From NCBI GenBank assembly GCA_041493955.1, contig JBGPZW010000024.1, forward strand, positions 1-30,626: a stretch of DNA of 30,626 bases, written 5' to 3'. The position numbers and the translations under genes were made by a program. This document shows positions 1 through 7,552 of this stretch, piece after piece. A model generated the notes under the pieces. That model saw only the letters and a program-made list of their open reading frames with translations. It was not told where the DNA came from and did not search any database. Position 1 is the first letter of the stretch. The number at the start of each line of letters is the position of its first letter. This stretch comes from QHYU01 sp041493955 (GTDB lineage Bacteria; Acidobacteriota; Terriglobia; Acidiferrales; UBA7541).

Positions 1-905
1 CACTCTCCCGCCAAACCGGGCATTTCCTGTCCGCTTCCATGTCCACGTTCGACGGCACGGTGGCCCGCCAAGCGCGCAAGGCCCTGGCAGCCTCTATGAG
101 TACATTCGCCGGCGCGCTCAGCAGGCAGACATCTCATTTTCTATCCGCCTCGATGTCCACGTTCGCCGGCGCGCTTACGCGGATCACGGTGAACGTGATG
201 GCCTTCGCCGCCAGCATGTCCACGTTTGCGGGCACGCTCTCCCGGCAGACCGCGCACAGCGTGGCGGCCTCGATGTCCACATTCGCCGGCAGCTTGACCA
301 AACAAACCACACGATTCTTGACCGCGAGCATGAGCACGTTCGCCGGCACGCTCGGCACGCTCAGAATCATCATCACGGTAGTCCGGCATCTGCTTTTAGC
401 TACGCGGACGCAGATGCTCACGCTCAAGGCGTCGCTCACTCAGAGCTTGTTCTTGGCCACGAGGACGCAGCTCGCGACGCTGAAAGCCTCGCTGAATCAG
501 CTTGTGCTGCTGGCTCAGAAGAAAGTTGCATTAGCCCTTAGCGGAGCAGTTCCAATGACGGTGACAGCACAAAACGTCGAGATGTGGGCTGGTGATGACC
601 AGGATTTCCAATTCACCACCACCGACGCCGGCGGCACGGCCATCAATCTGACTGGCTTCACCGGCCTGGAATTCATCATCAAGCAGAACTTGACCGATGC
701 TCCAGGCGCCGCGCTGATCACGAAAACGCTGGGCGCGGGATGCGTGATCCTAAATGCTGCGGCAGGAATCTGGAAAGCCTCGCTGGCCGGGAGCGACACG
801 CTGGGCTACAGCGGCACCTTTTTCTACATCGCCGTGGTGATCGACGCGAGCAGCAAACGCTCGACGGTGGCCACGGGCCAGCTTCTGATTCATAAGGAGA
901 AATGA
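1..905 (+). CDS. Repeat-containing phage structural protein, 5'-truncated
   Basis: The reading frame is open from base 3 and runs into the first repeat, so the true start lies upstream. The visible part holds seven units (one partial) of a ~19-residue repeat with the core MSTFAG-x-L-x-RQT. Two further 19-residue units with the core LATRTQ-x3-LKASL follow, at about nt 395-515. The last ~110 residues, starting near AQNVEMWAGDD, look like the small beta-sandwich found at the N-terminus of baseplate BppU-type proteins; that match is from memory of the family pattern. It sits just before the head-tail connector genes, so a virion role (decoration, neck or fibre) is the reasonable inference. No enzyme motif is seen. 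The repeats are hydrophobic and Ser/Thr/Ala-rich, compatible with an elongated helical or solenoid rod. The exact role is unknown. Confidence 0.75.
   Translation, partial: LSRQTGHFLSASMSTFDGTVARQARKALAASMSTFAGALSRQTSHFLSASMSTFAGALTRITVNVMAFAASMSTFAGTLSRQTAHSVAASMSTFAGSLTKQTTRFLTASMSTFAGTLGTLRIIITVVRHLLLATRTQMLTLKASLTQSLFLATRTQLATLKASLNQLVLLAQKKVALALSGAVPMTVTAQNVEMWAGDDQDFQFTTTDAGGTAINLTGFTGLEFIIKQNLTDAPGAALITKTLGAGCVILNAAAGIWKASLAGSDTLGYSGTFFYIAVVIDASSKRSTVATGQLLIHKEK
39..386 (+). repeat. 57-bp in-frame tandem repeats
   Basis: Six ATG-led repeat units begin at 39, 96, 153, 216, 273 and 330. The spacing is 57 nt throughout except one 63-nt step between 153 and 216. A partial unit precedes base 39. 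Each encodes MSTF(A/D)G followed by a variable 13-residue stretch. Because units are multiples of 3 nt, recombination between them would change protein length without a frameshift. Confidence 0.85.
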
Positions 906-910
906 ACACC

Positions 911-1075
911 ATGAATCGAAAACTCATTGGAGAAGTTCTGGAACTGGCAGGGATTGTCGGGTGCACCGTCGCCGCCGTGCAGTCCTTCCATCATCTGAGC
1001 ATCGCCATTCCGGTTGCCGTGGGCGCCTTACTGCTCTACGTCGGCCATAGGGTGGTGCTAAGCGCGGGATCGTAG
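911..1075 (+). CDS. Small two-helix membrane protein (holin-like?)
   Basis: This is a 54-residue protein. AAGGAG at 894-899 precedes two candidate starts: ATG 902, which overlaps the upstream stop but lies only 2 nt from the SD, and ATG 911, spaced 11 nt. I chose 911. Two hydrophobic stretches are visible (around ELAGIVGCTVAAV and AIPVAVGALLLYV) with short charged ends, giving a hairpin membrane topology. Small size and topology would fit a holin, but its position in the head-tail connector block, far from the endolysin, gives no support for that. Function unknown. Confidence 0.5.
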   Translation: MNRKLIGEVLELAGIVGCTVAAVQSFHHLSIAIPVAVGALLLYVGHRVVLSAGS

Positions 1076-1090
1076 CGGAGGGCCTCAATC

Positions 1091-1390
1091 TTGAATGGAC
1101 GAATTCTCGAGGAATCCACGCTCGCCGGACGTCTGGCGGCCAAGGCCGTCGAGCAGATTGAAACCATGCGCCACCTCTTCCGGCGGGTGCCGGATTATGC
1201 GGATTTCCGCGCAGGCTTCCAGCTCTTAATCGACGAGGAGCTCGTGCGCGTGCGGATCAATGAATTGGAGCGGTGCACATGCCCGAAAGATATGACCGCC
1301 CCGCGCCTGGAGACGCTTCGGGGCGAACTGAAGGCGGCGCACATCCTTCTCGAAAGTCTCTATGGGCGCAGTCCTGGGGAGGCCAGGTGA
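1091..1390 (+). CDS. Hypothetical phage protein
   Basis: A 99-residue, mostly helical and charged protein starting at TTG 1091. The non-ATG start is supported by GGAGG at 1078-1082, about 8 nt upstream; an ATG at 1095 is in a different frame. It contains two Cys in a CTCP motif but no recognisable domain. Its stop overlaps the GTG start of the next gene. It sits among connector genes, and I do not recognise the family. Confidence 0.6.
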   Translation: MNGRILEESTLAGRLAAKAVEQIETMRHLFRRVPDYADFRAGFQLLIDEELVRVRINELERCTCPKDMTAPRLETLRGELKAAHILLESLYGRSPGEAR

Positions 1391-1737
1391 GACGCGACAT
1401 CGCATTATGGGCCTGCTTCCTCTTCGGACAGGGGCTTTATATCCTGCTGCAGATGCAGGCGATTGGGCGCGCCAAGGGCCTTGGCTGGCGCGCCGTCGCC
1501 AGCTCGATGGGCCTCAACCTGGCGGTCCGCTTCTTCCTGGCCGCGATGCTGTTCTGGGCGCTGCTCACCGATGCGCTGGCTGGATTTTTCACCGGCCGCC
1601 TGGCTGCGGCGCTCTCCCGGCCGATGACTATTCCGGTGGCGGGCATGTACGGCTTTGCCGCGGATGCTTTTCTCGGGTTTCTGATCGACCGCTACTACCC
1701 GAGCTTACGCAAGACGCTACCTCAGAACGGGATTTGA
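1387..1737 (+). CDS. Integral membrane protein, unknown
   Basis: The open frame extends further upstream (to 1273), but GTG 1387 is the likely start: it overlaps the preceding stop as GTGA and has GGGGAGG at about 1376-1382. The resulting 116-residue protein has three hydrophobic segments: residues ~3-20, ~40-60 around FFLAAMLFWALL, and ~75-105 ending before a charged tail RYYPSLRKTLPQ. Membrane location is clear from composition; function is not. A holin role is possible but there is no positional support, since lysis genes lie near 12700-14100. Confidence 0.6.
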   Translation: MRRDIALWACFLFGQGLYILLQMQAIGRAKGLGWRAVASSMGLNLAVRFFLAAMLFWALLTDALAGFFTGRLAAALSRPMTIPVAGMYGFAADAFLGFLIDRYYPSLRKTLPQNGI

Positions 1738-1743
1738 GAGCCG

Positions 1744-2103
1744 ATGGAAGCTGGAAAACTGCGATGGCAGATCACGATCCAGCAGCGGATCCAGACGCCG
1801 AACGCCTACGGCGAAAAGGTCGCCGACATGGCCAATCCGGCCGACTGGACCAACGTCGTGAGTTGCTGGGCAGCCTTCGAGCCCGAAGGCAAGGAACGCG
1901 AGTTCCACGGCAAGGGAGAATTTCTGGCCGAACAGACTACGGTGATTCGTATCCGATACCTTCCGGGAATCAAGCCGGAGATGCGCGTGCTCTTTGTGCA
2001 GGGGCCGCTGACGCGCTATTTGAGCATCCGAAAGGTGATGAACAAAGAGGAGCGCGGCATCGAGCTGCAACTCCATTGCGTTGAATACGTTCAGGGGGGC
2101 TAG
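1744..2103 (+). CDS. Head-tail joining / head closure protein (SPP1 gp16-like)
   Basis: The 119-residue protein has the pattern of the phage head-tail joining family (PF05521). It has an early beta strand with ITIQQR, then WTNVVSCWAAFEP, a long loop, and EQTTVIRIRYLPGIKPEMRVLF followed by YLSIRKVMNKEERGIEL near the C-terminus. Members of this family form the ring that closes the head portal and connects to the tail. Size is usual for the family. It is the first of three consecutive connector/terminator genes (this one, the gp10-like and DUF3168), an order common in siphoviruses. Confidence 0.8.
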   Translation: MEAGKLRWQITIQQRIQTPNAYGEKVADMANPADWTNVVSCWAAFEPEGKEREFHGKGEFLAEQTTVIRIRYLPGIKPEMRVLFVQGPLTRYLSIRKVMNKEERGIELQLHCVEYVQGG

Positions 2104-2104
2104 C

Positions 2105-2578
2105 GTGGCGGTATTCACTGTCGAAGTGAAGGGACTCGCGGAACTGGAGCGCACGCTCAATCAGATCCCTGATGATCTGGCGAAGCGGTCGCTCAAGGAG
2201 GCCACCAAGGCCGGCGGAGAGGTCTTTCGCCAGGAGATGCGTTCGCGCATTCACAACGTCTCCGGGAAACTCTTTCGCAGCATTCAGAATACGGTGCGGC
2301 AGACTGGCCCGGGTGAGATCACCGCGACGGTCGGACCAAAAGGAAGATGGGCGCAGGCCGTGGCGCTCTGGCTCGAAAAAGGGACCAAGGCCCACGACGT
2401 ACGCATCAAGGACAAGAAAACTCTGGCCCGCGGCGGCGTCATGTATGGCGCGGTGATTCATCATCCGGGCGCCAAGCCGAAGGAATTCATCATCGCAGGA
2501 TTCGATGCCGGCAAAGATGATGCTCTGAAGGTCTTTGTCGAGGAACTGGTGACGTTTTTTGCGCGGCTGGGGAAATGA
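2105..2578 (+). CDS. HK97 gp10-like tail completion protein
   Basis: The frame is open from ATG 2081, but that start lies inside the previous gene. GTG 2105 directly follows it and has a G-rich SD (GGGGGG, 2094-2099), giving 157 residues. The sequence starts VAVFTVEVKGLAELERTLNQIP and continues with a Lys/Arg-rich helix, then WLEKGT-K, a pattern typical of the HK97-gp10 family (PF04883). These proteins act at the head-tail interface during tail completion. The downstream neighbour is the tail terminator-like DUF3168 gene. Confidence 0.8.
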   Translation: MAVFTVEVKGLAELERTLNQIPDDLAKRSLKEATKAGGEVFRQEMRSRIHNVSGKLFRSIQNTVRQTGPGEITATVGPKGRWAQAVALWLEKGTKAHDVRIKDKKTLARGGVMYGAVIHHPGAKPKEFIIAGFDAGKDDALKVFVEELVTFFARLGK

Positions 2579-3007
2579 ATGCTCACGGCTCCGCTGAAGC
2601 AGGGACTAGTCGCCGCACTCAAGGCCGATGCTACGGTCAGCGGCTTGGTAAAGGCAAACATCTTTCCCGTGGAGCTGCCGGCGGACGTGGCCCCGGTCAA
2701 CTATCCAGCCATCACTTATCGGCTCGCTCGCACCGATCGCATCCACCGGCTAGAGGATGGCGGCTCGAGCATGGCGCGCGCGTGGATGGAAATCCATTGC
2801 TGGGCACAGACAGAGACGCAAGCTCAGGACGTCGCCGATGCCGTGCGCAATCTGCTGGATGGGATCCGGCCAGGCACCTGGACGAGCACGGCCGGAAGCG
2901 TGACCGTGGACGCGGTTACGCTGCAAAATTCGAGCGACGATTTCGATGAGTATCCGCGCGTGTATTTCGTGACGCATGAGTTTGAGATTTTTTTCCATGA
3001 TGCTTAG
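2579..3007 (+). CDS. Tail terminator-like protein, DUF3168 family
   Basis: The 142-residue protein begins MLTAPLKQGLVAALKAD and shows the DUF3168 (PF11367) layout: N-terminal helix, a VNYPAITYRL strand, MARAWMEIHCWA, then AQDVADAVRNLLDG and an acidic C-terminal strand YFVTHEFEIFF. The family corresponds to tail-terminator/completion proteins (lambda gpU-like fold) that cap the tail tube where it meets the head. It starts immediately after the gp10-like stop and is followed 11 nt later by the tail-tube gene, as expected. Confidence 0.8.
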   Translation: MLTAPLKQGLVAALKADATVSGLVKANIFPVELPADVAPVNYPAITYRLARTDRIHRLEDGGSSMARAWMEIHCWAQTETQAQDVADAVRNLLDGIRPGTWTSTAGSVTVDAVTLQNSSDDFDEYPRVYFVTHEFEIFFHDA

Positions 3008-3018
3008 GAGATAAGAGC

Positions 3019-3696
3019 ATGGCAAGCGCATCGGTAGCAGCAATTGGTACCATTTTGAAGCGCGGCGATGGCACCGCGCAGGCCGCCAAGACCATCGCCA
3101 GTTCCCCCACGGGCGCGGTGGAGAACGCCGGCCGCACCCAAGCCACGATCACCACCACGGTCGCCCATGGATATCTCGTGGGCGACAACATCATCATCGC
3201 CGGGGTAACCAATGCCCTCTTCAACGGCACTTTCGATGTGGTGAGCGTCACCAGCACGACGTTCGTGGTGAACAATGCGGCGCCGGCGGCCAGCGCCACA
3301 AGCGGCAGCGGAACGGCCACGGACACGGATACGACCTTCAGCACCGTAGCTGAGGCCCTGGAAATCAACGGGCCCGAGGATGCGCTCGAGCATATCGATG
3401 TGACGAACATGGATAGCCCCAGCTTCTTCATGGAGATTCTACCCACGATCATCAAGGCGGGCATCCTGGTCTGCGAGTTCAACTACATCCCGCAGAACAC
3501 GGTGCAGAAAAACGTGCTGGTGGATTACGCGGCGCGCACGCTGCGCAACTGGAAGATTCAATTCTCCGATGCGCAACCGACGATCGTAGCCTTCGCGGCC
3601 TACGTCACCAAGTGGCACCCGATCGCCAAGGTGAAGGATCAGCTCAAGCTGCAGATCGAGCTCACGCTTTCCGCAAACGTGACTTTCGCGCCATAA
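3019..3696 (+). CDS. Tail tube protein, long form with inserted domain
   Basis: This 225-residue protein shares its first 15 residues (MASASVAAIGTILKR) and everything after residue ~110 with the next gene. Residues ~16-109 are an insert absent from the paralogue, with the core HGYLVGDNIIIAGV, FNGTFDVVSV and TFVV. That is the pattern of a small beta domain seen in many phage structural proteins. Position between the terminator and the chaperones and the shared C-terminal part identify it as a major tail tube-type protein. The inserted domain probably decorates the tube exterior, comparable in principle to extra domains on SPP1 gp17.1* or lambda gpV. AGGAG (3007-3011) precedes ATG 3019. Confidence 0.75.
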   Translation: MASASVAAIGTILKRGDGTAQAAKTIASSPTGAVENAGRTQATITTTVAHGYLVGDNIIIAGVTNALFNGTFDVVSVTSTTFVVNNAAPAASATSGSGTATDTDTTFSTVAEALEINGPEDALEHIDVTNMDSPSFFMEILPTIIKAGILVCEFNYIPQNTVQKNVLVDYAARTLRNWKIQFSDAQPTIVAFAAYVTKWHPIAKVKDQLKLQIELTLSANVTFAP

Positions 3697-3726
3697 GTTT
3701 GGGACGATTATCAAGGAGGCAACGCA

Positions 3727-4134
3727 ATGGCCAGTGCATCGGTAGCTGCAATAGGAACAATTCTCAAGCGCAACGCGGTGTTGGTCGCCGAGGCGCTGGA
3801 GATCAACGGGCCCGAGCAATCGCTCGAGCACGTCGATGTGACGAACATGGATAGCCCCAGCTTCTTCATGGAGATTTTGCCAACGATCAAAAAGCCTGGG
3901 GTCGTGGTCGTCGAATTTAACTACATCGCCCAGAACGCCACGCAGAAGGGCGTGCTGACCGACTATCAGAACCGCACACTACAAGTCTGGACCATCACCT
4001 TTTCGGATGCCGCGCCGACGATCGCCAGCTTCTCGGCCTATGTCACGAAATGGCACCCGATCGCCAAGGTGAAGGACCAGCTCAAGCTCCAGGTCGAGCT
4101 GACGATTTCCGGCGCGGTCACCTACACCCCGTAG
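3727..4134 (+). CDS. Tail tube protein, short form
   Basis: This 135-residue paralogue of the preceding gene lacks the inserted beta domain and joins MASASVAAIGTILKR almost directly to VAEALEINGPE. The two copies share a perfect 44-nt identity (3395-3438 with 3833-3876) plus many other near-identical stretches. The duplication is therefore recent, or is kept alike by gene conversion. AAGGAGG at 3713-3719 is a strong SD for ATG 3727. It is likely the main tube subunit, with the longer copy as a minor or alternating decorated subunit; relative use cannot be read from the sequence. Confidence 0.75.
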   Translation: MASASVAAIGTILKRNAVLVAEALEINGPEQSLEHVDVTNMDSPSFFMEILPTIKKPGVVVVEFNYIAQNATQKGVLTDYQNRTLQVWTITFSDAAPTIASFSAYVTKWHPIAKVKDQLKLQVELTISGAVTYTP

Positions 4135-4144
4135 CCGCACGTTT

Positions 4145-4165
4145 AGCACTTGCTTATCAAGTGCT
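4145..4165 (+). other. Stem-loop after tail tube genes
   Basis: A perfect 8-bp inverted repeat, AGCACTTG / CAAGTGCT, flanks a 5-nt loop (CTTAT) in the gap between the tail tube and chaperone genes. No U-run follows, so a classical Rho-independent terminator is unlikely. An mRNA-processing or stability element, or a partial terminator that lowers downstream expression relative to the abundant tube protein, would fit the location. Confidence 0.5.
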
Positions 4166-4232
4166 GAATGCGGTAGAAGTTCTCCGCGCTCCGGCATCGC
4201 AACCTGGTGCCGGAGCAGAGATCGGAGGGGGA

Positions 4233-4619
4233 ATGAGACCGCCGCAAGTAATCGTCGAGCTCGACCGGCCGCGCGTGTGGTGTTTCGACATGAACGCCAC
4301 GATCGGCCTGCTGCGACGTCTGGGGCCGAAGGCGTTTGATCGGCTGCTCGCGCTCGACCCGAAAACCGAGGCCGATATGGCCGAGCGCCTGGAAGTCGGT
4401 CTCACGCTCGTCTGGTGCGGATTGCGCACAGACGACGAGAACCTGGGCAAGGAAAGCGAGCTCACCGTTGAGCAATTGGGCGGGATGCTACGGATTGACG
4501 AGCTCAGCCCGTTGATTCAGAAGATTCTGCCCTTCTATGCGCCGGCAATGCCAGAACGGAGCACCGCCGCCGGGGAGGATCCCGCCAGCCCTTTAGTCCA
4601 AACGGAAACCGCGGGATAA
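4233..4619 (+). CDS. Tail assembly chaperone, G-like (zero-frame product)
   Basis: The frame is open from 4050, but GGAGGGG at 4224-4230 points to ATG 4233, giving 128 residues. It contains VIVELDRPRVWCFDMNA, then a helical region ending in a Pro/Ala-rich tail. It lies between tail tube and tape measure, the invariant location of the G/GT chaperones, which coat the tape measure protein during tail assembly. Near its end the zero frame contains a slippery heptamer, and a second frame opens that continues to 4936. Length and position match the family; the sequence family itself I do not recognise by name. Confidence 0.75.
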   Translation: MRPPQVIVELDRPRVWCFDMNATIGLLRRLGPKAFDRLLALDPKTEADMAERLEVGLTLVWCGLRTDDENLGKESELTVEQLGGMLRIDELSPLIQKILPFYAPAMPERSTAAGEDPASPLVQTETAG

Positions 4620-4936
4620 CGCCGGAGCAGCTCTATGCCATCGGCAGCATCGACCTGGGCCTGGACTTGGAGGAATTTTTGCATATGAGTCCGCGGTCTT
4701 TTCTCGCCCTACTGGAGCGGCATGATGCGCAGGAGCGTGGGCGCGAGCGCCTGGAATTCCTGCGCACTGGGATCCTCGCCAGTGTAATGGCCAACGGGCT
4801 CTTGAAGCGCGAGGATGAGCGGCCTTTCGTTCCTGCCGACTTCATGCCCGGCGAAAAAGTGGAGGAAGAAAATGCCGATCCATTGAAAAAAGGCGAGCTT
4901 CAACTGATGAAGTTCCGCAAGGTTGCGGGGGGCTAG
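4233..4936 (+). CDS. Tail assembly chaperone, GT-like frameshift product
   Basis: This is the predicted -1 frameshift product of the G-like gene: zero frame from 4233 through 4595, then the -1 frame from base 4595 to TAG at 4934-4936. The T-like part begins PFSPNGNRGITPEQLYAIG and continues with a helical EEFLHMSPRSFLALLERH segment and a charged tail. There is no convincing independent start for the second frame: TTG 4667 lacks an SD and would omit the well-formed TPEQLYAIGSIDLGL segment. In lambda-like phages the T domain recruits tail tube subunits onto the chaperone-coated tape measure. The stop is directly followed by the tape measure ATG. Confidence 0.7.
4589..4595 (+). promoter_or_regulatory. 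-1 ribosomal frameshift slippery site CCCTTTA
   Basis: The heptamer C CCT TTA is in the correct register (X XXY YYZ) relative to the frame starting at ATG 4233. A -1 slip re-pairs the tRNAs on CCC TTT and enters the frame that is open to the stop at 4934-4936, yielding a ~234-residue fusion. This is the arrangement known for lambda G/GT. No downstream pseudoknot was established by eye. Confidence 0.7.
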
Positions 4937-7546
4937 ATGCCTGGCAGCATCGCAGAACTTGTTGTCACGATGCGCGCCGAAACGGCGAGCTTTGCCGCCG
5001 ATCTGACTAAAATCGGAAATCTTTCCACTACCTCTGCCAAACAGATTCAAGCCTCTTTCGCGCAGGTCTCCACCACCGCCGCCGGCATGGGCGCCAGCAT
5101 GGCACAGATGGCTACGCAGGCGGCCGGATCTTCCTCGATGGCCTCGAACGCAATCACCATGTTCGCCGCGAACATGGCCGCGCAAGCTGGCAGCATCAAG
5201 GGATGGATGAATAAGATCGCGCTCTCCGTGGCGGCCATGGGTGTGGCCGTGGCGGCGGTCGGCATCGCATTCCTAGAATCTGGGATCACGATGGCTGCAG
5301 GCATGGGTCATGCCGCGGAAAAGGCCGGAGTCACCGCCGAAGTGATGAGTGCGCTGGCCTTCGCCGCCAAAAACGTCCACATCGACATAGAAACGCTGGG
5401 GATGGGCATGGCGCGGCTGGCCAAGAATGCCTCCCTCGCCGCCGATGGGACCGCCCTGCCCCTCAAGGCTTTCAATAGACTCAAGGTCTCGGTAACAGAC
5501 ACCACTGGGCAACTGCGCCCGATGAGCGACCTGCTGCTCGACCTCGCCGCGAAATTCAAGGTGATGCCCGATAGCACGGAGAAAACCGCGCTGGCCATGG
5601 CCATCTTCGGCCGCGCTGGAATGCAACTGATCCCTTTCCTGAACCTCGGCCGCCAAGGCATCAAGCAGTTCATGGATCAGGCCATCGATCTCGGCATCGT
5701 TCTCAGTGATGAGATGGCCAAAAAGGCCATCCTGGCAGAGCAGGCTTTCATGCGCCTGCATGCCAGGAGCACGGCCCTATCCCTCTCGCTCGCCAGCGAA
5801 TTACTGCCTGTGCTCGCGGTACTTACCAAGCAGCTCGATACCATGCAGCGCAGCGGCGCCACAGTCCACATACTTTCCGACGCATTCGCAGTGCTAGCTA
5901 TCTCGATCGAGGCAGTCGTTGCTACGATCCGGCAGCTCATCATCCTCATCAAGGCGGTACCAGATGCCGGCTTGATGCTTTTTTCGGACGCTGCGGCAGA
6001 GAGACTTTCCGAGGCTCATAGAGAGTTCGATCAGATTCATTCCGATTTTGAAAAATTCCTCGATGACATAGCCGGCGCTAAACTCCAGCACGTCGGGCTC
6101 GATTTCTCTATCGGCGGCGCCGACAAGATAACCTCGTTCCTGGAAAATCTACCGCTCGCGCAATTTGAAAAGCTCGAAGCAGATGCCAAACGCGCGGGGA
6201 TCAGCATCGAGGCCATGGCCTCCCGCATGATGGCCGCGACCGGGATTGAGCATGACGCCACAGAAAAGCTGGACAAGCTAGGGAAGGCCATCGAAGCGCT
6301 GGAGATCAAGCTCAGGGAGGAGGCCGCCGGCCTCATCCACGGTAAGGAAGCCGTCGAACTCTGGAAGCTCGCGCACCTGGGCGCGAGCGAGGCCGTGCTA
6401 TTGCACTTTCGCCAGCTGCAGATGTGGGTCGTGGCGACCGCCGCGGCGCACGCGCCGCTCTCGAAGATGGTCAAGCTGACCGACGACATGACCGCGGCGA
6501 TCAAACGCCAAATCGAGGAAGAGAAGAAGCGCCGCGCGGAGGAGGAGAAATCCAAGATGGAGGGCCTGCTCGGCGCCGCCACCGGAGCCATGCCGGTCGC
6601 CGATGCAGGTAAAGCCCTGGGGGGCCTTGACCTAAGGTTCGACGATCTCGTGACCGCCAAGGGAAGGATAGAAGCTGCTGACGCTGCGCTTCGACAGTTC
6701 AAGACCGACTTCGATTGGCTAGCGAAGGAAATGACGCTAGCGAATGACCCGATGCTAGCGTTCACGAAAGGCGCCAAGGAATTGAAGGACATGCTGGATC
6801 AGAACATGATCAGCACCCGCATCTACAATATCGAATTGGGCAATCTGAAGGATCGGCTAGGCATCGTCCAAAACGCCGCTGACATTCTGCGTCCGATTCT
6901 GCGCAGCCTGAAAACGGAAATGGGCCGCGCCTTCGAGGAAGCTATCTTCCAGGGCAAGAAGTTCACGGAAGTTCTTGCCGGCATCTTCGACGCGCTCGGG
7001 AAAATGCTGCTGCGCATGGCGCTGTTCGGGAAATCAGGAACGGGCGGACTGTTCGGAAGTCTATTCGGCTTTTTCGGCGGTCTGTTTGGCGGCGGTGGCG
7101 GCACCGTCCCCTTCTCGGCCATCGGTGTACAGCATGGCGGTGCCGTGGCTGGCGGCCATCCCTACGTCGTAGGCGAGGCGGGGCCGGAACTCTTCATACC
7201 GCGCAGCTCCGGGATGATCATTCCGAATGACATTTTCCGCTCCACCAGCCCTGCGGAATTTTCCTCGAGGATGGAGCGCGTCCTGGCCCGCGCCTCTGGC
7301 GGTCCCGCCTGGGCGGGAAGTTCCTATCTAGTCGGCGAAGCCGGTCCGGAAATCTTTGTCCCTATGGGACTTTCGGATGCCCAGCCCACTGAACGAGGAT
7401 CCGCGACGGTGATCTATCAGATCGACGCGCGCGGCGCTACGCCGGGCATGGAGCAGCGCATCAGACAGGCACTCGAACAGACCGAGAACCGCGCCGTGCA
7501 GCGCGCCGTCGTAGCGCAGCGCGAGATGTCATTGCGGAATCGCTGA
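4937..7546 (+). CDS. Tape measure protein
   Basis: This 869-residue protein begins MPGSIAELVVTMRAETASFAADL, a start typical of tape measures. It has Ala/Met-rich coiled regions and a hydrophobic segment around residues 95-120 (KIALSVAAMGVAVAAVGIAF). Long amphipathic helices and a Gly-rich hydrophobic region (GLFGSLFGFFGGLFGG) follow near residue ~710. The C-terminal part carries two VGEAGPE(L/I)F(I/V)P motifs common in phage tape measures. It sets tail length; at roughly 0.15 nm per residue the tail would be about 130 nm. It directly follows the GT-like stop with a G-rich SD, and the distal-tail gene follows 6 nt later. Confidence 0.92.
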   Translation: MPGSIAELVVTMRAETASFAADLTKIGNLSTTSAKQIQASFAQVSTTAAGMGASMAQMATQAAGSSSMASNAITMFAANMAAQAGSIKGWMNKIALSVAAMGVAVAAVGIAFLESGITMAAGMGHAAEKAGVTAEVMSALAFAAKNVHIDIETLGMGMARLAKNASLAADGTALPLKAFNRLKVSVTDTTGQLRPMSDLLLDLAAKFKVMPDSTEKTALAMAIFGRAGMQLIPFLNLGRQGIKQFMDQAIDLGIVLSDEMAKKAILAEQAFMRLHARSTALSLSLASELLPVLAVLTKQLDTMQRSGATVHILSDAFAVLAISIEAVVATIRQLIILIKAVPDAGLMLFSDAAAERLSEAHREFDQIHSDFEKFLDDIAGAKLQHVGLDFSIGGADKITSFLENLPLAQFEKLEADAKRAGISIEAMASRMMAATGIEHDATEKLDKLGKAIEALEIKLREEAAGLIHGKEAVELWKLAHLGASEAVLLHFRQLQMWVVATAAAHAPLSKMVKLTDDMTAAIKRQIEEEKKRRAEEEKSKMEGLLGAATGAMPVADAGKALGGLDLRFDDLVTAKGRIEAADAALRQFKTDFDWLAKEMTLANDPMLAFTKGAKELKDMLDQNMISTRIYNIELGNLKDRLGIVQNAADILRPILRSLKTEMGRAFEEAIFQGKKFTEVLAGIFDALGKMLLRMALFGKSGTGGLFGSLFGFFGGLFGGGGGTVPFSAIGVQHGGAVAGGHPYVVGEAGPELFIPRSSGMIIPNDIFRSTSPAEFSSRMERVLARASGGPAWAGSSYLVGEAGPEIFVPMGLSDAQPTERGSATVIYQIDARGATPGMEQRIRQALEQTENRAVQRAVVAQREMSLRNR

Positions 7547-7552
7547 GCGAAC

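Noticed and set aside
134..439. Minus-strand open frames opposite the 57-bp repeats
   Set aside because: They are shadows of the plus-strand repeat; the plus frame has the connected C-terminal domain and matches the direction of the operon.
4145..4165. Rho-independent terminator after the tail tube genes
   Set aside because: The stem is good but there is no following U-tract, and the genes downstream belong to the same morphogenetic operon.
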